Source: Yoonia sp. (GTDB taxonomy: Bacteria; Pseudomonadota; Alphaproteobacteria; Rhodobacterales; Rhodobacteraceae). From it: DNA of 64,000 nt. Below the pieces are notes generated by a model. That model was not told the DNA's origin and searched no databases. It saw only the letters and a program-made list of their open reading frames with translations. The stretch's first letter is position 1. Each line of letters starts with the position of its first letter. This document shows, piece after piece, positions 23,425 to 32,387 of this stretch. The position numbers and the translations under genes are program-made. The DNA lies in the NCBI RefSeq assembly GCF_030731595.1, contig NZ_JANQTS010000039.1:1-64000 (forward strand). The letters run 5' to 3'.

Positions 23425-25347
23425 CTATTCGTTTTCTGCTGCGGGTGCATCTTCTTGTGGGGCTGGGTCTTCTTGCGGGTCTTCAATCACGACATCTTCG
23501 GCTAACCCATCAAGGGCGGATGTGCTTTCGGGGAGCGGTTCGGGCAGAATCAGACTGAATTCGATCCGCCGGTTCGCTTCGCGCCCCTCTTCGGTTTCAT
23601 TCGAGGCGATTGGGTTCTCTTCGCCAAAGCCGATCGCTTCAAAGGTGGACACAGGAACCCGCCGTGCGCGCAGAGCGGTCAGGACAGCATCGGCCCGCGC
23701 CTGCGACAGTTGCTGGTTCATCTCCACACGCCCTTGACTGTCTGTAAAGCCGGAAACCCTGATCGGCAGGTCGCCGCATTCCTTCAGGACAGCCGCAATG
23801 TCGTCGACGACAGGTTGGGTGGCTGCGGTCAGATCCGCTGAACCGGGATCGAAGGTGATCTTGCGCCCTTCGGTAGCGGCGAGGATCTGAACCATGCATT
23901 CTTCGGGTGTCGGGCGGCTCGCGACCGGGTCCAATTGCTCGACATATGCCACGTCAATCTCAAAGACGGCAGTTTGTCCGAGCTTTTCAATCAAGAGCCT
24001 TGAGATGGCTGCACTGGCGTCTTCGTTGCCGGTATTGCCGCGCACTCGGATTGTGTCGGGTTCGACTACGACGGCCCCGTTCGAAAGCTCTGACAAGACC
24101 TCGATCCCCGCGAGGATACGGACCGACCAGTCAGCGGGCAGCCCCTCTGCAATCCGCGTGCCCATCGTTACCTGTCGTTGGCTGAACCGGGCATTTGCGA
24201 AACTTTCAGCCAAGGTATTTGTAACGTCGTCGGGTATGCGGCCACGAAGTTGGACCGCTCCCTCCGGGCTGAGTGTTGCTGTAAACTGCGGCAGTTCTGT
24301 GCCTGTATCGGTCGCCAGTTCGGGCAGTTCCGCGGAGAGAGCGAAGACGTCAGGAAGAGAATTTTCAAGACGTCCGACGATATTGTCGAATGTAGCTTGG
24401 CCGGTGCCGACCGGCGCAACCAGCGTAATATCGGTATCCGCAATTGTGACTGTGCCGCCACCCATGTTTTCGACTGCCGTTATGGCTTGTGCCACGGCTT
24501 CGCCCCAAGTGGTCGATGGTGCCCCAAGTGCCAGAACGCAGTTCGCCCTTTCCTGAAACCCGGCCTTGGAGGCAGCCGAGAGGATCGCGCTCACCGCTTC
24601 GGCGGTATCGGCAGTACAGGCATCAAACCGCGCGCCGTCTTCGTCGAGGACAAAGCGTGTCGTAAATGGCGAGATCACGGGGCGCGGGGCGCTGATATCC
24701 ACGGCCAGACGCACCCCTTCTGGTGTGTTGCGTGCAAGGGCAATTTCAAGTCGTCGTTTCTCTTCGGGGCTGTCCGAGATGGCACTCACCATCACCCGCT
24801 CGGCATTGACCGAGATTTTTGATTTATTCAGCAACTCAAGCGCGCGCAGTGCATAGTTCATCGCAGCCCGCCATGTTGGCGGTGTAGGATAGTCCCCAAC
24901 TTCCAGCAGGTCCGTGACCGTTTGTCCGTCAGCGATATCTGCAATGCGTTGCGCCAAGGCTTCGCGGTCTGTTGACGCGGGGATCAGGCCGATCAAGGAC
25001 ACCCCGGAATCGTTGCGCAAGATTTCGATGGCGAATTCGGGCGGCGCGATCACCGCCGAATCGGTGACGGAGAGGTTGTCGATGACACGGCTTGCATCAA
25101 CCATGCTCCCTGCGGCGGAAATTGCACGGAACCGCACAGCTTCGCTAGGGGCGTCACCTTCGAGAATGACCTGAAGGCCGTCGCCTAACACTGAAGCCCA
25201 CTCATAGCCTTGATCTACAAGCGTTTCCCGCACGGCCAGCACCGAGCGTTCTTCAACGATCGCCACCGTCGAGCGCGCGGCAATGACCGACAAGACCGCT
25301 GCCATGGCAAAGACGATCAAACGGATGAAGATGGCTGATAATCGCAT
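23425..25347 (-). CDS. OmpA-family protein with BON-like repeats
   Basis: A 640-residue envelope protein. An N-terminal membrane anchor (MRLSAIFIRLIVFAMAAVLS) is followed by several repeated alpha/beta modules that look like BON domains (for example LRGRIPDDVTNTLAESFANA). The C-terminus is an OmpA/MotB-like peptidoglycan-binding domain (ITFDPGSADLTAATQPVVDD, RVSGFTDSQGRVEMNQQLS, SQARADAVLTALR, NRRIEFSL). It probably links a membrane to peptidoglycan in the periplasm. Cotranscribed with the coiled-coil protein. Confidence 0.88.
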   Translation of the reverse strand: MRLSAIFIRLIVFAMAAVLSVIAARSTVAIVEERSVLAVRETLVDQGYEWASVLGDGLQVILEGDAPSEAVRFRAISAAGSMVDASRVIDNLSVTDSAVIAPPEFAIEILRNDSGVSLIGLIPASTDREALAQRIADIADGQTVTDLLEVGDYPTPPTWRAAMNYALRALELLNKSKISVNAERVMVSAISDSPEEKRRLEIALARNTPEGVRLAVDISAPRPVISPFTTRFVLDEDGARFDACTADTAEAVSAILSAASKAGFQERANCVLALGAPSTTWGEAVAQAITAVENMGGGTVTIADTDITLVAPVGTGQATFDNIVGRLENSLPDVFALSAELPELATDTGTELPQFTATLSPEGAVQLRGRIPDDVTNTLAESFANARFSQRQVTMGTRIAEGLPADWSVRILAGIEVLSELSNGAVVVEPDTIRVRGNTGNEDASAAISRLLIEKLGQTAVFEIDVAYVEQLDPVASRPTPEECMVQILAATEGRKITFDPGSADLTAATQPVVDDIAAVLKECGDLPIRVSGFTDSQGRVEMNQQLSQARADAVLTALRARRVPVSTFEAIGFGEENPIASNETEEGREANRRIEFSLILPEPLPESTSALDGLAEDVVIEDPQEDPAPQEDAPAAENE

Positions 25348-25402
25348 TGGGTTCCGGTGATAGTGGTGGCTACTGCATAGGGCGACGCGGCGCGGTGTTC
25401 AA

Positions 25403-26368
25403 TCACACCAAAAGGGCAATGGCAAAAAACGGCAGGGGGATCAGACCTGCATCGCGGTTCGAACGGAATATCCGCAATAGTCCCTCTGCGTTGTCTGGAT
25501 TGAATTTGGTCAATTGCCATGTCAAATGCCACCCCAGCGCCCAAGGTCCGCCAATGGCAATCACAAGCGACAACATGGATCTTTCATAGGTCGCAAGCAC
25601 GACAGCCAGACCAAAAAGGATGATGGTCAGCGTCATGAAAAGCCGCAGCCATCTGCGGCTGTCATCACCGAAAAGCCGCGCTGTCGATTTCACGCCGATC
25701 AGGGCATCGTCTTCTGTGTCTTGATGCGCATAGATCGTATCGTAAAAAAGTGTCCATGCGATACCGGCCACATAAAGAACGATGGGCACGGGCCCGATGC
25801 TGTTGGTATGCGCAGCCCAGGCAAGCAAAGCCCCCCAGTTGAAGGCCAGCCCCAGAAACACTTGCGGCCACCATGTAAAGCGTTTTGCGAAAGGATAGAT
25901 CGCCACCGGCACCAGTGCCGCGATGCCCAGAATAATCGCTGTAGGGTAAAAGCTGATCAAGATGAGGAATGCCAAGAGCGCCTGAACGATCATCCAGACC
26001 AGCGCACCTTTGACGCTGACTTGGCCAGAGGGGATGGGCCGCGAGCGTGTCCGCGCGACCGATCCGTCAATGTCGCGGTCCGTGATGTCGTTCCACGTGC
26101 AGCCCGCACCCCGCATCAGGAATGCCCCGATCCCGCAGCCCACAATCGTCCAAAGATCATGCCGGCTGTAGCTGTCTGTCGCGAGGACCGCCAAGGACAA
26201 ACCCCACAGGCAGGGCGCATAAAGCAACCATGTTCCGATCGGCCTGTCCGCCCGGCTGAGCCGCAGATAGGGGCGGCTTGGCCGCGGTGCGAAACGGTCC
26301 ACCCAATTGTCTTTCACGGCGTCGGCGACAGTTCCGTTCGGCTCTGGCATCTGGGTTTCTTCGGTCAT
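25403..26368 (-). CDS. ubiA: 4-hydroxybenzoate octaprenyltransferase UbiA
   Basis: A 321-residue membrane prenyltransferase. The first aspartate-rich motif (NDITDRDID, inside GAGCTWNDITDRDIDGSVAR), the SRPIPSG motif and the second motif (YDTIYAHQDTEDD) are all present, with about eight membrane segments. It attaches the polyprenyl tail to 4-hydroxybenzoate in ubiquinone synthesis. The 571-residue ORF in the track is an over-extension; the start is at MTEETQMPEPN or six residues later. The gene abuts divergent rsmE. Confidence 0.94.
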   Translation of the reverse strand: MTEETQMPEPNGTVADAVKDNWVDRFAPRPSRPYLRLSRADRPIGTWLLYAPCLWGLSLAVLATDSYSRHDLWTIVGCGIGAFLMRGAGCTWNDITDRDIDGSVARTRSRPIPSGQVSVKGALVWMIVQALLAFLILISFYPTAIILGIAALVPVAIYPFAKRFTWWPQVFLGLAFNWGALLAWAAHTNSIGPVPIVLYVAGIAWTLFYDTIYAHQDTEDDALIGVKSTARLFGDDSRRWLRLFMTLTIILFGLAVVLATYERSMLSLVIAIGGPWALGWHLTWQLTKFNPDNAEGLLRIFRSNRDAGLIPLPFFAIALLV

Positions 26369-26380
26369 ATGCTTCGCTTC

Positions 26381-27100
26381 ATGGCATCCAAGGTTCGGCT
26401 TTATGTAGATCACCCGTTGGGGGAAGGGCAATCGGTTCCGCTCTCGCGGGAGCAGGCCAACTATCTCTTTGCCGTGATGCGACTGGATGAGGGCACAGTC
26501 TTGTCGTTGATAAACGGGGCGGATGGCGAGTGGGATGCCGAGGTTGTCCAGGCGAGCAAGAAGGGCGGTATTCTGCTGTGCCGGTCGCAAACACGGCCCT
26601 TGCAACTGCCGCCGGATATCTGGCTGCTCTTTGCGCCGATCCGCAAGGAACGTACCGCGTTTATTGTGGAAAAGGCGGTCGAGTTGGGTGTGGCCCGTAT
26701 CCTGCCGGTCCAGACGGACTATACCCAAAGCGTCAATCGCATCAGGCAGGACAAACTGCAGGCTCATGCGGTAGAGGCCGCCGAACAATGCGGCGGGACT
26801 TTTGTGCCGCCTGTGGGTGATCTGCGCAAGCTGGACCGATTGCTGGCCGATTGGCCCCAAGACCGCCAGTTGATGTTTTGTGACGAGGTTCTGATTGGTG
26901 ATCCGGTTGCTTTGACCGGTAAAGGTGGCCCTTGGGCGATCCTGATCGGCCCTGAGGGCGGGTTTTCGCCCGCTGAGCGTGACCGGCTGCGCGCTTTGCC
27001 CTTTGCCCATCCCGTCAGCCTTGGCCCGCGAATTTTGCGCGCCGATACGGCGGCGGTTGTGGCGCTGACGCTGTGGCAGCAGGCCTTGGGCGACTGGTAA
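26381..27100 (+). CDS. rsmE: 16S rRNA m3U1498 methyltransferase RsmE
   Basis: A SPOUT-fold methyltransferase of about 239 residues that methylates U1498 in 16S rRNA. Key blocks are VRLYVDHPL, YLFAVMRLDEGTVLSLING, the AEQCGG segment, the SAM-binding knot ILIGPEGGFSPAERDRL and LGPRILRADTAAV. Two starts are possible, ATG at 26369 (MLRFMASK) or 26381 (MASKVRLY); neither has a clear ribosome site. The gap to divergent ubiA is at most 12 bases, so the two promoters must overlap coding sequence. Confidence 0.94.
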   Translation: MASKVRLYVDHPLGEGQSVPLSREQANYLFAVMRLDEGTVLSLINGADGEWDAEVVQASKKGGILLCRSQTRPLQLPPDIWLLFAPIRKERTAFIVEKAVELGVARILPVQTDYTQSVNRIRQDKLQAHAVEAAEQCGGTFVPPVGDLRKLDRLLADWPQDRQLMFCDEVLIGDPVALTGKGGPWAILIGPEGGFSPAERDRLRALPFAHPVSLGPRILRADTAAVVALTLWQQALGDW

Positions 27101-27939
27101 TGATCCGTGCGACGACACAGGATCGCCCCGCCATCGAGGCCTTTTTGACCAAACACATCGCGACCTCCATGTTTCCGCTGTCGAATTTGCGGCGGTATGG
27201 CATGACCGGGGATCATCGCCATGTGGTGTCGTTCTGGGTGCGCTGGCAGGATGGAATGATCACTGATGTGCTGACCATGACCAATGAAGGGGTTCTGTTC
27301 CCCCAATGCCCCACGGGGCCTTGGGGTGCAATTAAGGCTGTGCTCGCAGGGACAGCGATCATGGGCGCGCTGGGGGACGCCGGACAGGTCAGCGCGTTGC
27401 GACACGCCTTGGGGCTTTGTGATAGGCCTGCGATGGATACCCAAGAGCCACTATACCGACTGCGTCTTGCGGCACTGCGGATGCCTGATGTGACCGGATT
27501 TTCACTGCGCCCTCTTGCGCAGGCGCCCCGCGACCTCGTAATCGGCTGGCGGCACGCTTACATCAATGAGGTGATGCCGATGCCGGGTGAGGACGCAGCA
27601 CGCAAAGCGGCTGACGACATCGCGGTTTATAGCGCGGCCGATACGCACCGTGTTTTGTATGAAGAGGATATGCCCGTGGCCATGACCGGGTTCAATGCGA
27701 CAGTGCCAAATGCCGTGCAGATCGGTGGCGTCTATACGCCCCCTGCCGAAAGGTCGCGCGGGCTGGCGCGGCGCGCGGTTGCGATGCATCTGTCCGAGGC
27801 GCGCGGCAAAGGCGTGACCGATGCCAGCCTTTTTGCGGCATCGCCCCAGGCCTGCAAGGCTTATGAGGCGCTAGGCTTTGCCCGCACCGGCGCTTTTGCC
27901 ATCCTGATCTTTCCGGAACCGCAGGTGATTTATGGCTGA
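27100..27939 (+). CDS. GNAT family N-acetyltransferase
   Basis: A 279-residue protein whose C-terminal 130 residues form a GNAT fold: IGGVYTPPAERSRGLARRAV is the acetyl-CoA loop, followed by SLFAASPQACKAYEALGF. The N-terminal 140 residues are a divergent partner domain, as in double-GNAT proteins. The start shares a base with the rsmE stop (TAATG), indicating coupled translation. The substrate is unknown. Confidence 0.85.
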   Translation: MIRATTQDRPAIEAFLTKHIATSMFPLSNLRRYGMTGDHRHVVSFWVRWQDGMITDVLTMTNEGVLFPQCPTGPWGAIKAVLAGTAIMGALGDAGQVSALRHALGLCDRPAMDTQEPLYRLRLAALRMPDVTGFSLRPLAQAPRDLVIGWRHAYINEVMPMPGEDAARKAADDIAVYSAADTHRVLYEEDMPVAMTGFNATVPNAVQIGGVYTPPAERSRGLARRAVAMHLSEARGKGVTDASLFAASPQACKAYEALGFARTGAFAILIFPEPQVIYG

Positions 27940-28450
27940 TTTCCTGAGGCCCGAAGTCCGCGCCTTGGCTTGGCGATATCGCGATATGCTTTTGGGCCTT
28001 GCACTTTTGGCGCTTGGCCTGTTCTGGGCTTTACGCAGTTTTGGTATCCTGCAATGGATCGGCTATGGCCTGATCGGTTTGGGGCTGATCTGGGCGATTG
28101 CGGGGGCGCAACGCGCGCGCTTTCGTCAAGATGGTGGCGGCCCCGGCGTTGTGCAGATCCGCGAACGGCGCTTGGCCTATTTCGGGCCGCTTGATGGCGG
28201 GGTGATCGATGTTGAAGACTTGACCCAGTTGGAAATCGACCCCTCAAGCCATCCTGAACCCAGTTGGGTGCTCACCGGTATTGGCGGCCAGCGGATCGCG
28301 ATCCCGATCAATGCCGCTGGTGCGGAAGAGCTGTTCGATGTCTTTGCCGCCCTGCCGGGCATCAAGACACATACCGTTCTCGATGTGCTTTCCCGCACAC
28401 CTGATGCGCGTGTGATTGTCTGGAGCAGAGTGAAGCCGCTCTTGCATTGA
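27932..28450 (+). CDS. Membrane protein of unknown function
   Basis: A 172-residue protein with two N-terminal membrane helices (MLLGLALLALGLFWALRSFG and IGYGLIGLGLIWAIAG) and a C-terminal soluble beta-rich domain of about 110 residues (IRERRLAYFGPLDGGVIDVE, WVLTGIGGQRIAIPI). The latter resembles small PH-like modules of bacterial membrane proteins, facing the cytoplasm. It overlaps the GNAT gene by eight bases. The function is not known. Confidence 0.8.
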   Translation: MADFLRPEVRALAWRYRDMLLGLALLALGLFWALRSFGILQWIGYGLIGLGLIWAIAGAQRARFRQDGGGPGVVQIRERRLAYFGPLDGGVIDVEDLTQLEIDPSSHPEPSWVLTGIGGQRIAIPINAAGAEELFDVFAALPGIKTHTVLDVLSRTPDARVIVWSRVKPLLH

Positions 28451-28505
28451 CAGCCGCATTAAGTCACGTCACCGATAACGTCTGACCAACAACGGAGCGT
28501 CGCCT

Positions 28506-29876
28506 ATGTCTATCCCCCAATCCGGCGGTGGCCCAATCGAACATCACGCACAACTGGCTGAGCTTTTGGCCAAAGGCTGCAAGCCCAAAGCGGATTGGCG
28601 GATCGGGACCGAGCACGAGAAATTCGGCTATTGCCAGGATAGTCTTTTGCCGCTCCCCTATGAGGGTGAACGGTCGATCAAGGCTGTGTTGGAAGGGCTT
28701 GAGACCCGCTTTGGCTGGGACCGTGTCGAAGAAGAAGGCAATATCATCGGCCTGACCAAAGACGGCGCCAACGTGAGCCTTGAACCGGGTGGCGCGCTGG
28801 AACTATCGGGCGCCCCTTTGGAAACCATCCACCAGACCTGTGACGAGGTGAACACGCATTTGGCCGAGGTCAAATCTGTCTCGGACGAGATCGGCGTGAA
28901 ATTCATCGGTCTGGGTGCCGCCCCCGAATGGACCCATGAGCAGATGCCCCTGATGCCCAAGGGCCGCTACAAGCTGATGAACAACTATATGGAAAAGGTC
29001 GGCACCATGGGCACCGCCATGATGCGGCGGACCTGCACCGTGCAGGTCAACCTTGATTTCGGGTCCGAGGCTGACATGGTGCAAAAGATGCGCGTCTCCC
29101 TCGCATTGCAGCCTGTCGCGATCGCTTTGTTTGCCAACTCGCCGTTTTTCGAAGGCAAAGTGAACGGTCACAAGTCTTGGCGCAGCCGGATCTGGCGCGA
29201 TCTGGACGCCGCGCGCACCGGCATGTTGCCTTTCGTCTTCGAAGACGGTTTCGGGTTCGAGGCTTGGGTGCAATGGGTGCTCGATGTGCCGATGTATTTC
29301 GTCTACCGCGACGGGAAATATATCAACGCGCTGGGCATGTCGTTCCGTGATTTCCTGAAGGGCGAATTACCTGCGCTGCCCGGTGAAAAGCCTCTGATGT
29401 CAGATTGGGCTGACCATCTGACAACGGTCTTCCCCGAGGCGCGGATGAAGCAATACATCGAAATGCGCGGCGCGGATGGCGGTCCTTGGCGGCGCCTGTG
29501 CGCGCTGCCTGCTTTCTGGACCGGGCTGATGTACGATCAAACCGCTCTCGATGCCGCATGGGACCTGTGCAAGGACTGGACCGCCGAACAGCGCGAGGCT
29601 TTGCGAGTGGCCGCATCGGTCGATGGGCTGCAGGCGCAGGTTGACGGGATCAACATGCATGATCTGGCCCGCGAAGTCGTGGCGATTTCACATGCCGGAT
29701 TGAAAGCACGCGCGATGCCCGGCGCAGGTGGTCTTGTCCCTGACGAGACCCATTTCCTGAATGCCCTGCATGAATCGATCGAGACGGGCAAAACGCTCGC
29801 CGATGAATTGCTGGATCACTATCACGGTGACTGGAATGGCGACCTGAAGCGGATTTACAGCGAGTACAGCTACTAG
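28506..29876 (+). CDS. gshA: Glutamate-cysteine ligase (plant-type class)
   Basis: A 456-residue enzyme forming gamma-glutamylcysteine, the first step of glutathione synthesis in the cytoplasm. GTEHEKFGY at residues 35-43, the ALELSGAPLETIHQT substrate segment and the MRRTCTVQVNLDF strand identify the plant/alphaproteobacterial class rather than E. coli GshA. GGAG precedes the ATG at good spacing. It supplies glutathione for the FrmA pathway seen upstream. The 3' end overlaps plsY by four bases (convergent). Confidence 0.94.
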   Translation: MSIPQSGGGPIEHHAQLAELLAKGCKPKADWRIGTEHEKFGYCQDSLLPLPYEGERSIKAVLEGLETRFGWDRVEEEGNIIGLTKDGANVSLEPGGALELSGAPLETIHQTCDEVNTHLAEVKSVSDEIGVKFIGLGAAPEWTHEQMPLMPKGRYKLMNNYMEKVGTMGTAMMRRTCTVQVNLDFGSEADMVQKMRVSLALQPVAIALFANSPFFEGKVNGHKSWRSRIWRDLDAARTGMLPFVFEDGFGFEAWVQWVLDVPMYFVYRDGKYINALGMSFRDFLKGELPALPGEKPLMSDWADHLTTVFPEARMKQYIEMRGADGGPWRRLCALPAFWTGLMYDQTALDAAWDLCKDWTAEQREALRVAASVDGLQAQVDGINMHDLAREVVAISHAGLKARAMPGAGGLVPDETHFLNALHESIETGKTLADELLDHYHGDWNGDLKRIYSEYSY

Positions 29877-30493
29877 GCCTCGGGAGCCTTCTTGGCCCCG
29901 ATCTTTGTTTCGGTCCCTTTGCGCAGGCGCCTGATGTTGCCCCAATGTCTGAAATAAACCAGCAGACAGAGGATTGCGCAGAGGAAAAATATCGAACCGT
30001 TGCCGGTGAAGCCGACGACAAGCGGCATCCAGCCTGCGACGACAAGCGCGGCCAGTGACGAGTACCGCGTGAGGGCAGCAACCACGAGCCAGAGACCGCA
30101 GGCGGTCAGCCCCATGGGCCATGACACAGCCAGGAGAATGCCAAGATAGGTGGCCACGCCCTTGCCGCCCCTGAACCGAAGCCAGACCGGAAAGCAATGC
30201 CCTACAAAGGCCAAGAGCGCACCTGCCTGAGCGGCGTCTTCGCCAGCAAAGGCGCGCGCCAAAAGCACGACGACCGCCCCTTTGCCTGCATCGAACAACA
30301 GCGTCAGCGCCGCTGCCTTTTTGTTGCCGGTCCGCAGGACATTGGTGGCCCCGATATTGCCGGACCCGATTTCGCGCAGGTTGCCAAGGTTCATCATGCG
30401 CGCAAGGATCATCCCGCTCGGGATCGAGCCCAGAAAATAACCGATCACGCCCCATAGGACCAAGACAGCGGTCGCGCTCTCAAGAGGTGGCAT
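29873..30493 (-). CDS. plsY: Acyl-phosphate:glycerol-3-phosphate acyltransferase PlsY
   Basis: A 206-residue membrane enzyme that acylates glycerol-3-phosphate from acyl phosphate, the first step of phospholipid synthesis. The three PlsY motifs are visible: LGSIPSGMILAR, GSGNIGATNVLR and RFRGGKGVATYLG. The start at MPPLES shares a base with the stop (TAA) of the pyrC-like gene, so plsY is the last gene of a pyrimidine-linked operon. The track's longer version is not needed. Confidence 0.94.
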   Translation of the reverse strand: MPPLESATAVLVLWGVIGYFLGSIPSGMILARMMNLGNLREIGSGNIGATNVLRTGNKKAAALTLLFDAGKGAVVVLLARAFAGEDAAQAGALLAFVGHCFPVWLRFRGGKGVATYLGILLAVSWPMGLTACGLWLVVAALTRYSSLAALVVAGWMPLVVGFTGNGSIFFLCAILCLLVYFRHWGNIRRLRKGTETKIGAKKAPEA

Positions 30494-31776
30494 TACGATT
30501 TCTCCCAGATGCGTTGACCATCGACCCATGTACCCAAAACTTTGCCTTGCATGCGCGCGCCGTCAAAGGGCGTGTTCTTGGATTTCGAAAGCAATGTTGC
30601 CCGATCCAGTTGGAATGGCGCATCAGGGTCGAACAGGATCAGGTCCGCAGGCGCATCGGGCAGCAACCGCCCTGCCGCCAGCCCAAGCAGATGGGCCGGG
30701 TTAAGCGACATGGCGCGGAACAGGCGCGGCAGGTCGATCATGTCCGCATGATAAAGCCGCAGGGCAGCAGGCAGCAGTGTTTCCAGCCCCACAGCCCCGC
30801 TTGCGGCCTCTTCATAAGGCAAGCGCTTGCTTTCTTCGTCTTGTGGCGTGTGCATCGAACAAATGATGTCGATCAGCCCTTCCGCGACGGCCTGAACCAC
30901 GGCGACGCGGTCTTCTTCGCTGCGCAAGGGCGGTTTAAGCTTAAAGAACGTGCGGTAATCTGCCACGTCCAGTTCATTGAGCGTCAGGTGATGGATGCCT
31001 ACACCAGCGGTAATGCGCAGGCCGTTCCGTTTGGCCCGCTCCAGCGCGGGAAGGGCGCGTGCGGTTGTAATCTGATCCACGTGATAACGCACGCCCGTCA
31101 TCTCGATCAGGCTGATATCGCGGTCCAGCCCCATGCGTTCGGCCATCGGCGACACCCCCGGCAAACCGCGCAATGACGCGAATTTTCCGGATGTTACAGC
31201 GGCCCCTTCGGACAGCCCCGGTTCCTGCACATGGCCGATGACCAAAGCATCCAAAGACCGGGCATAGGTCAGCGCGCGGCTGTAGACCTTGGTATTGGTC
31301 ACGACCCGATCACAATCGGTGAAGGCAACCGCCCCTGCATCTTGCAAGAACCCGATCTCGGTCATCTCGCGGCCTTCGCGGCCCTTGGTCAGCGCCGCCA
31401 TTGGCAAAACGTGTACGGGTGCATCCTGTTGTGCGCGGCGCTCGACAAATTCCAGTGTCTCGGGCGTGTCGATGGCCGGCGTCGTGTCGGGACGTGTGAC
31501 GATCGTGGTCACGCCGCCCGCAGCAGCGGCCCGTCCGGCAGAGCGGAAGGATTCCTTGTGCCGCTCGCCCGGTTCCGAGACTTTGACGCCGATATCAATG
31601 ATCCCCGGCGCAAGGCAGAATCCGCCACAATCCACGACATTGGCGTTTTTGGGTGCGCTCGGATGACCCTCGAAGACCTCTTTGATCACGCCGTCCGCGA
31701 TCAGGATCGCACCGGGGGCATCCGTCAACGCGACCGGATCAATCAGACGGGCGTTGGCAAAGAAGGTCGCAGTCAT
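30493..31776 (-). CDS. pyrC: Dihydroorotase-like protein lacking catalytic metal ligands (pseudo-DHOase)
   Basis: A 427-residue amidohydrolase-fold protein of the PyrC/PyrX type. At the usual D-x-H-x-H-x-R metal and substrate motif it reads DIGVKVSEPG (residues 61-70), so both histidines and the arginine are replaced. At the usual catalytic ATDHAPH it reads CSMHTPQ, with Met for Asp. Later histidines (VIGHVQEP, GVGIHHL) remain. Inactive DHOase subunits are known to assemble with aspartate transcarbamoylase, and pyrB lies in the same operon 1.2 kb upstream. A structural role is therefore likely. Confidence 0.9.
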   Translation of the reverse strand: MTATFFANARLIDPVALTDAPGAILIADGVIKEVFEGHPSAPKNANVVDCGGFCLAPGIIDIGVKVSEPGERHKESFRSAGRAAAAGGVTTIVTRPDTTPAIDTPETLEFVERRAQQDAPVHVLPMAALTKGREGREMTEIGFLQDAGAVAFTDCDRVVTNTKVYSRALTYARSLDALVIGHVQEPGLSEGAAVTSGKFASLRGLPGVSPMAERMGLDRDISLIEMTGVRYHVDQITTARALPALERAKRNGLRITAGVGIHHLTLNELDVADYRTFFKLKPPLRSEEDRVAVVQAVAEGLIDIICSMHTPQDEESKRLPYEEAASGAVGLETLLPAALRLYHADMIDLPRLFRAMSLNPAHLLGLAAGRLLPDAPADLILFDPDAPFQLDRATLLSKSKNTPFDGARMQGKVLGTWVDGQRIWEKS

Positions 31777-31865
31777 AAGGTGAGGTCCTGCTGGCATGGG
31801 TTCAGGGGGTTTTGGCGGCAAATCGTCCGCAGGGCAAGTCTTGCCTGCGCAAAGCGTGACCGCAT

Positions 31866-32387
31866 CTAGCCGCCCACCCAGATCATCAAGCCTACCAATG
31901 CGAACATCACCAAGAGGGCATAGGTCGCGACCATCCCGCTCATGCGCGCATCGGATTTGGGGGCTTTGGTCGGCGGATTGCCCAGAATACCCTTTGCCGA
32001 GGCGTCAGGCAGTTTTTCGGGTGTTATGATCTGCACAGCGGGGCTGTAGGTTGTCACATGGCGCAGCCCTTCTGCCAGTTTAAGGGTTGTTTCCACCGCG
32101 TTTGTCGCGCGTGACAGCACAAGGATCGCTGTCCCGGTGATGGCGTCAACGGCGGCTTTGTCCACCAGATCGGGGGCCATATCATAGCCTTCCGCGATAT
32201 AGGCGCTCAGCTTCATGCCGTCCAAATCCCTGATCTGCACCACATCGACGAAATCAGGGTTCAGGTCGGCTCCAAAGAGATCCGCAAGCCCTTGCGGGGG
32301 TTTTGCAACCACTTCTGCGGGCAGGTCCAAATCTGTCGCAAAGACGCGCAGTTGACCGAAATCAGAAGCAGGAATCGCGAGCTTCAT
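31866..32387 (-). CDS. Hypothetical protein with C-terminal membrane anchor
   Basis: A 173-residue protein: a soluble alpha/beta N-terminal domain (LRVFATDLDLPAEVVAKPP), a linker, and one hydrophobic helix at the extreme C-terminus (MVATYALLVMFALVGLMIWV), so it is likely tail-anchored. Not recognised as a known family. It overlaps the PH-like membrane gene by four bases within the pyrB-pyrC-like-plsY operon, which hints at a membrane-linked role near these enzymes; this is inference. Confidence 0.75.
   Translation of the reverse strand: MKLAIPASDFGQLRVFATDLDLPAEVVAKPPQGLADLFGADLNPDFVDVVQIRDLDGMKLSAYIAEGYDMAPDLVDKAAVDAITGTAILVLSRATNAVETTLKLAEGLRHVTTYSPAVQIITPEKLPDASAKGILGNPPTKAPKSDARMSGMVATYALLVMFALVGLMIWVGG

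Noticed and set aside
25514-26368. The upstream part of the 528-residue ORF containing rsmE
   Set aside because: This part is antisense to ubiA. The RsmE domain begins only at 26369/26381, so the long ORF is a fusion of shadow and real sequence.
26369-27118. The upstream part of the 571-residue ORF containing ubiA
   Set aside because: Antisense to rsmE; UbiA motifs begin only after the MTEETQ start at 26368.
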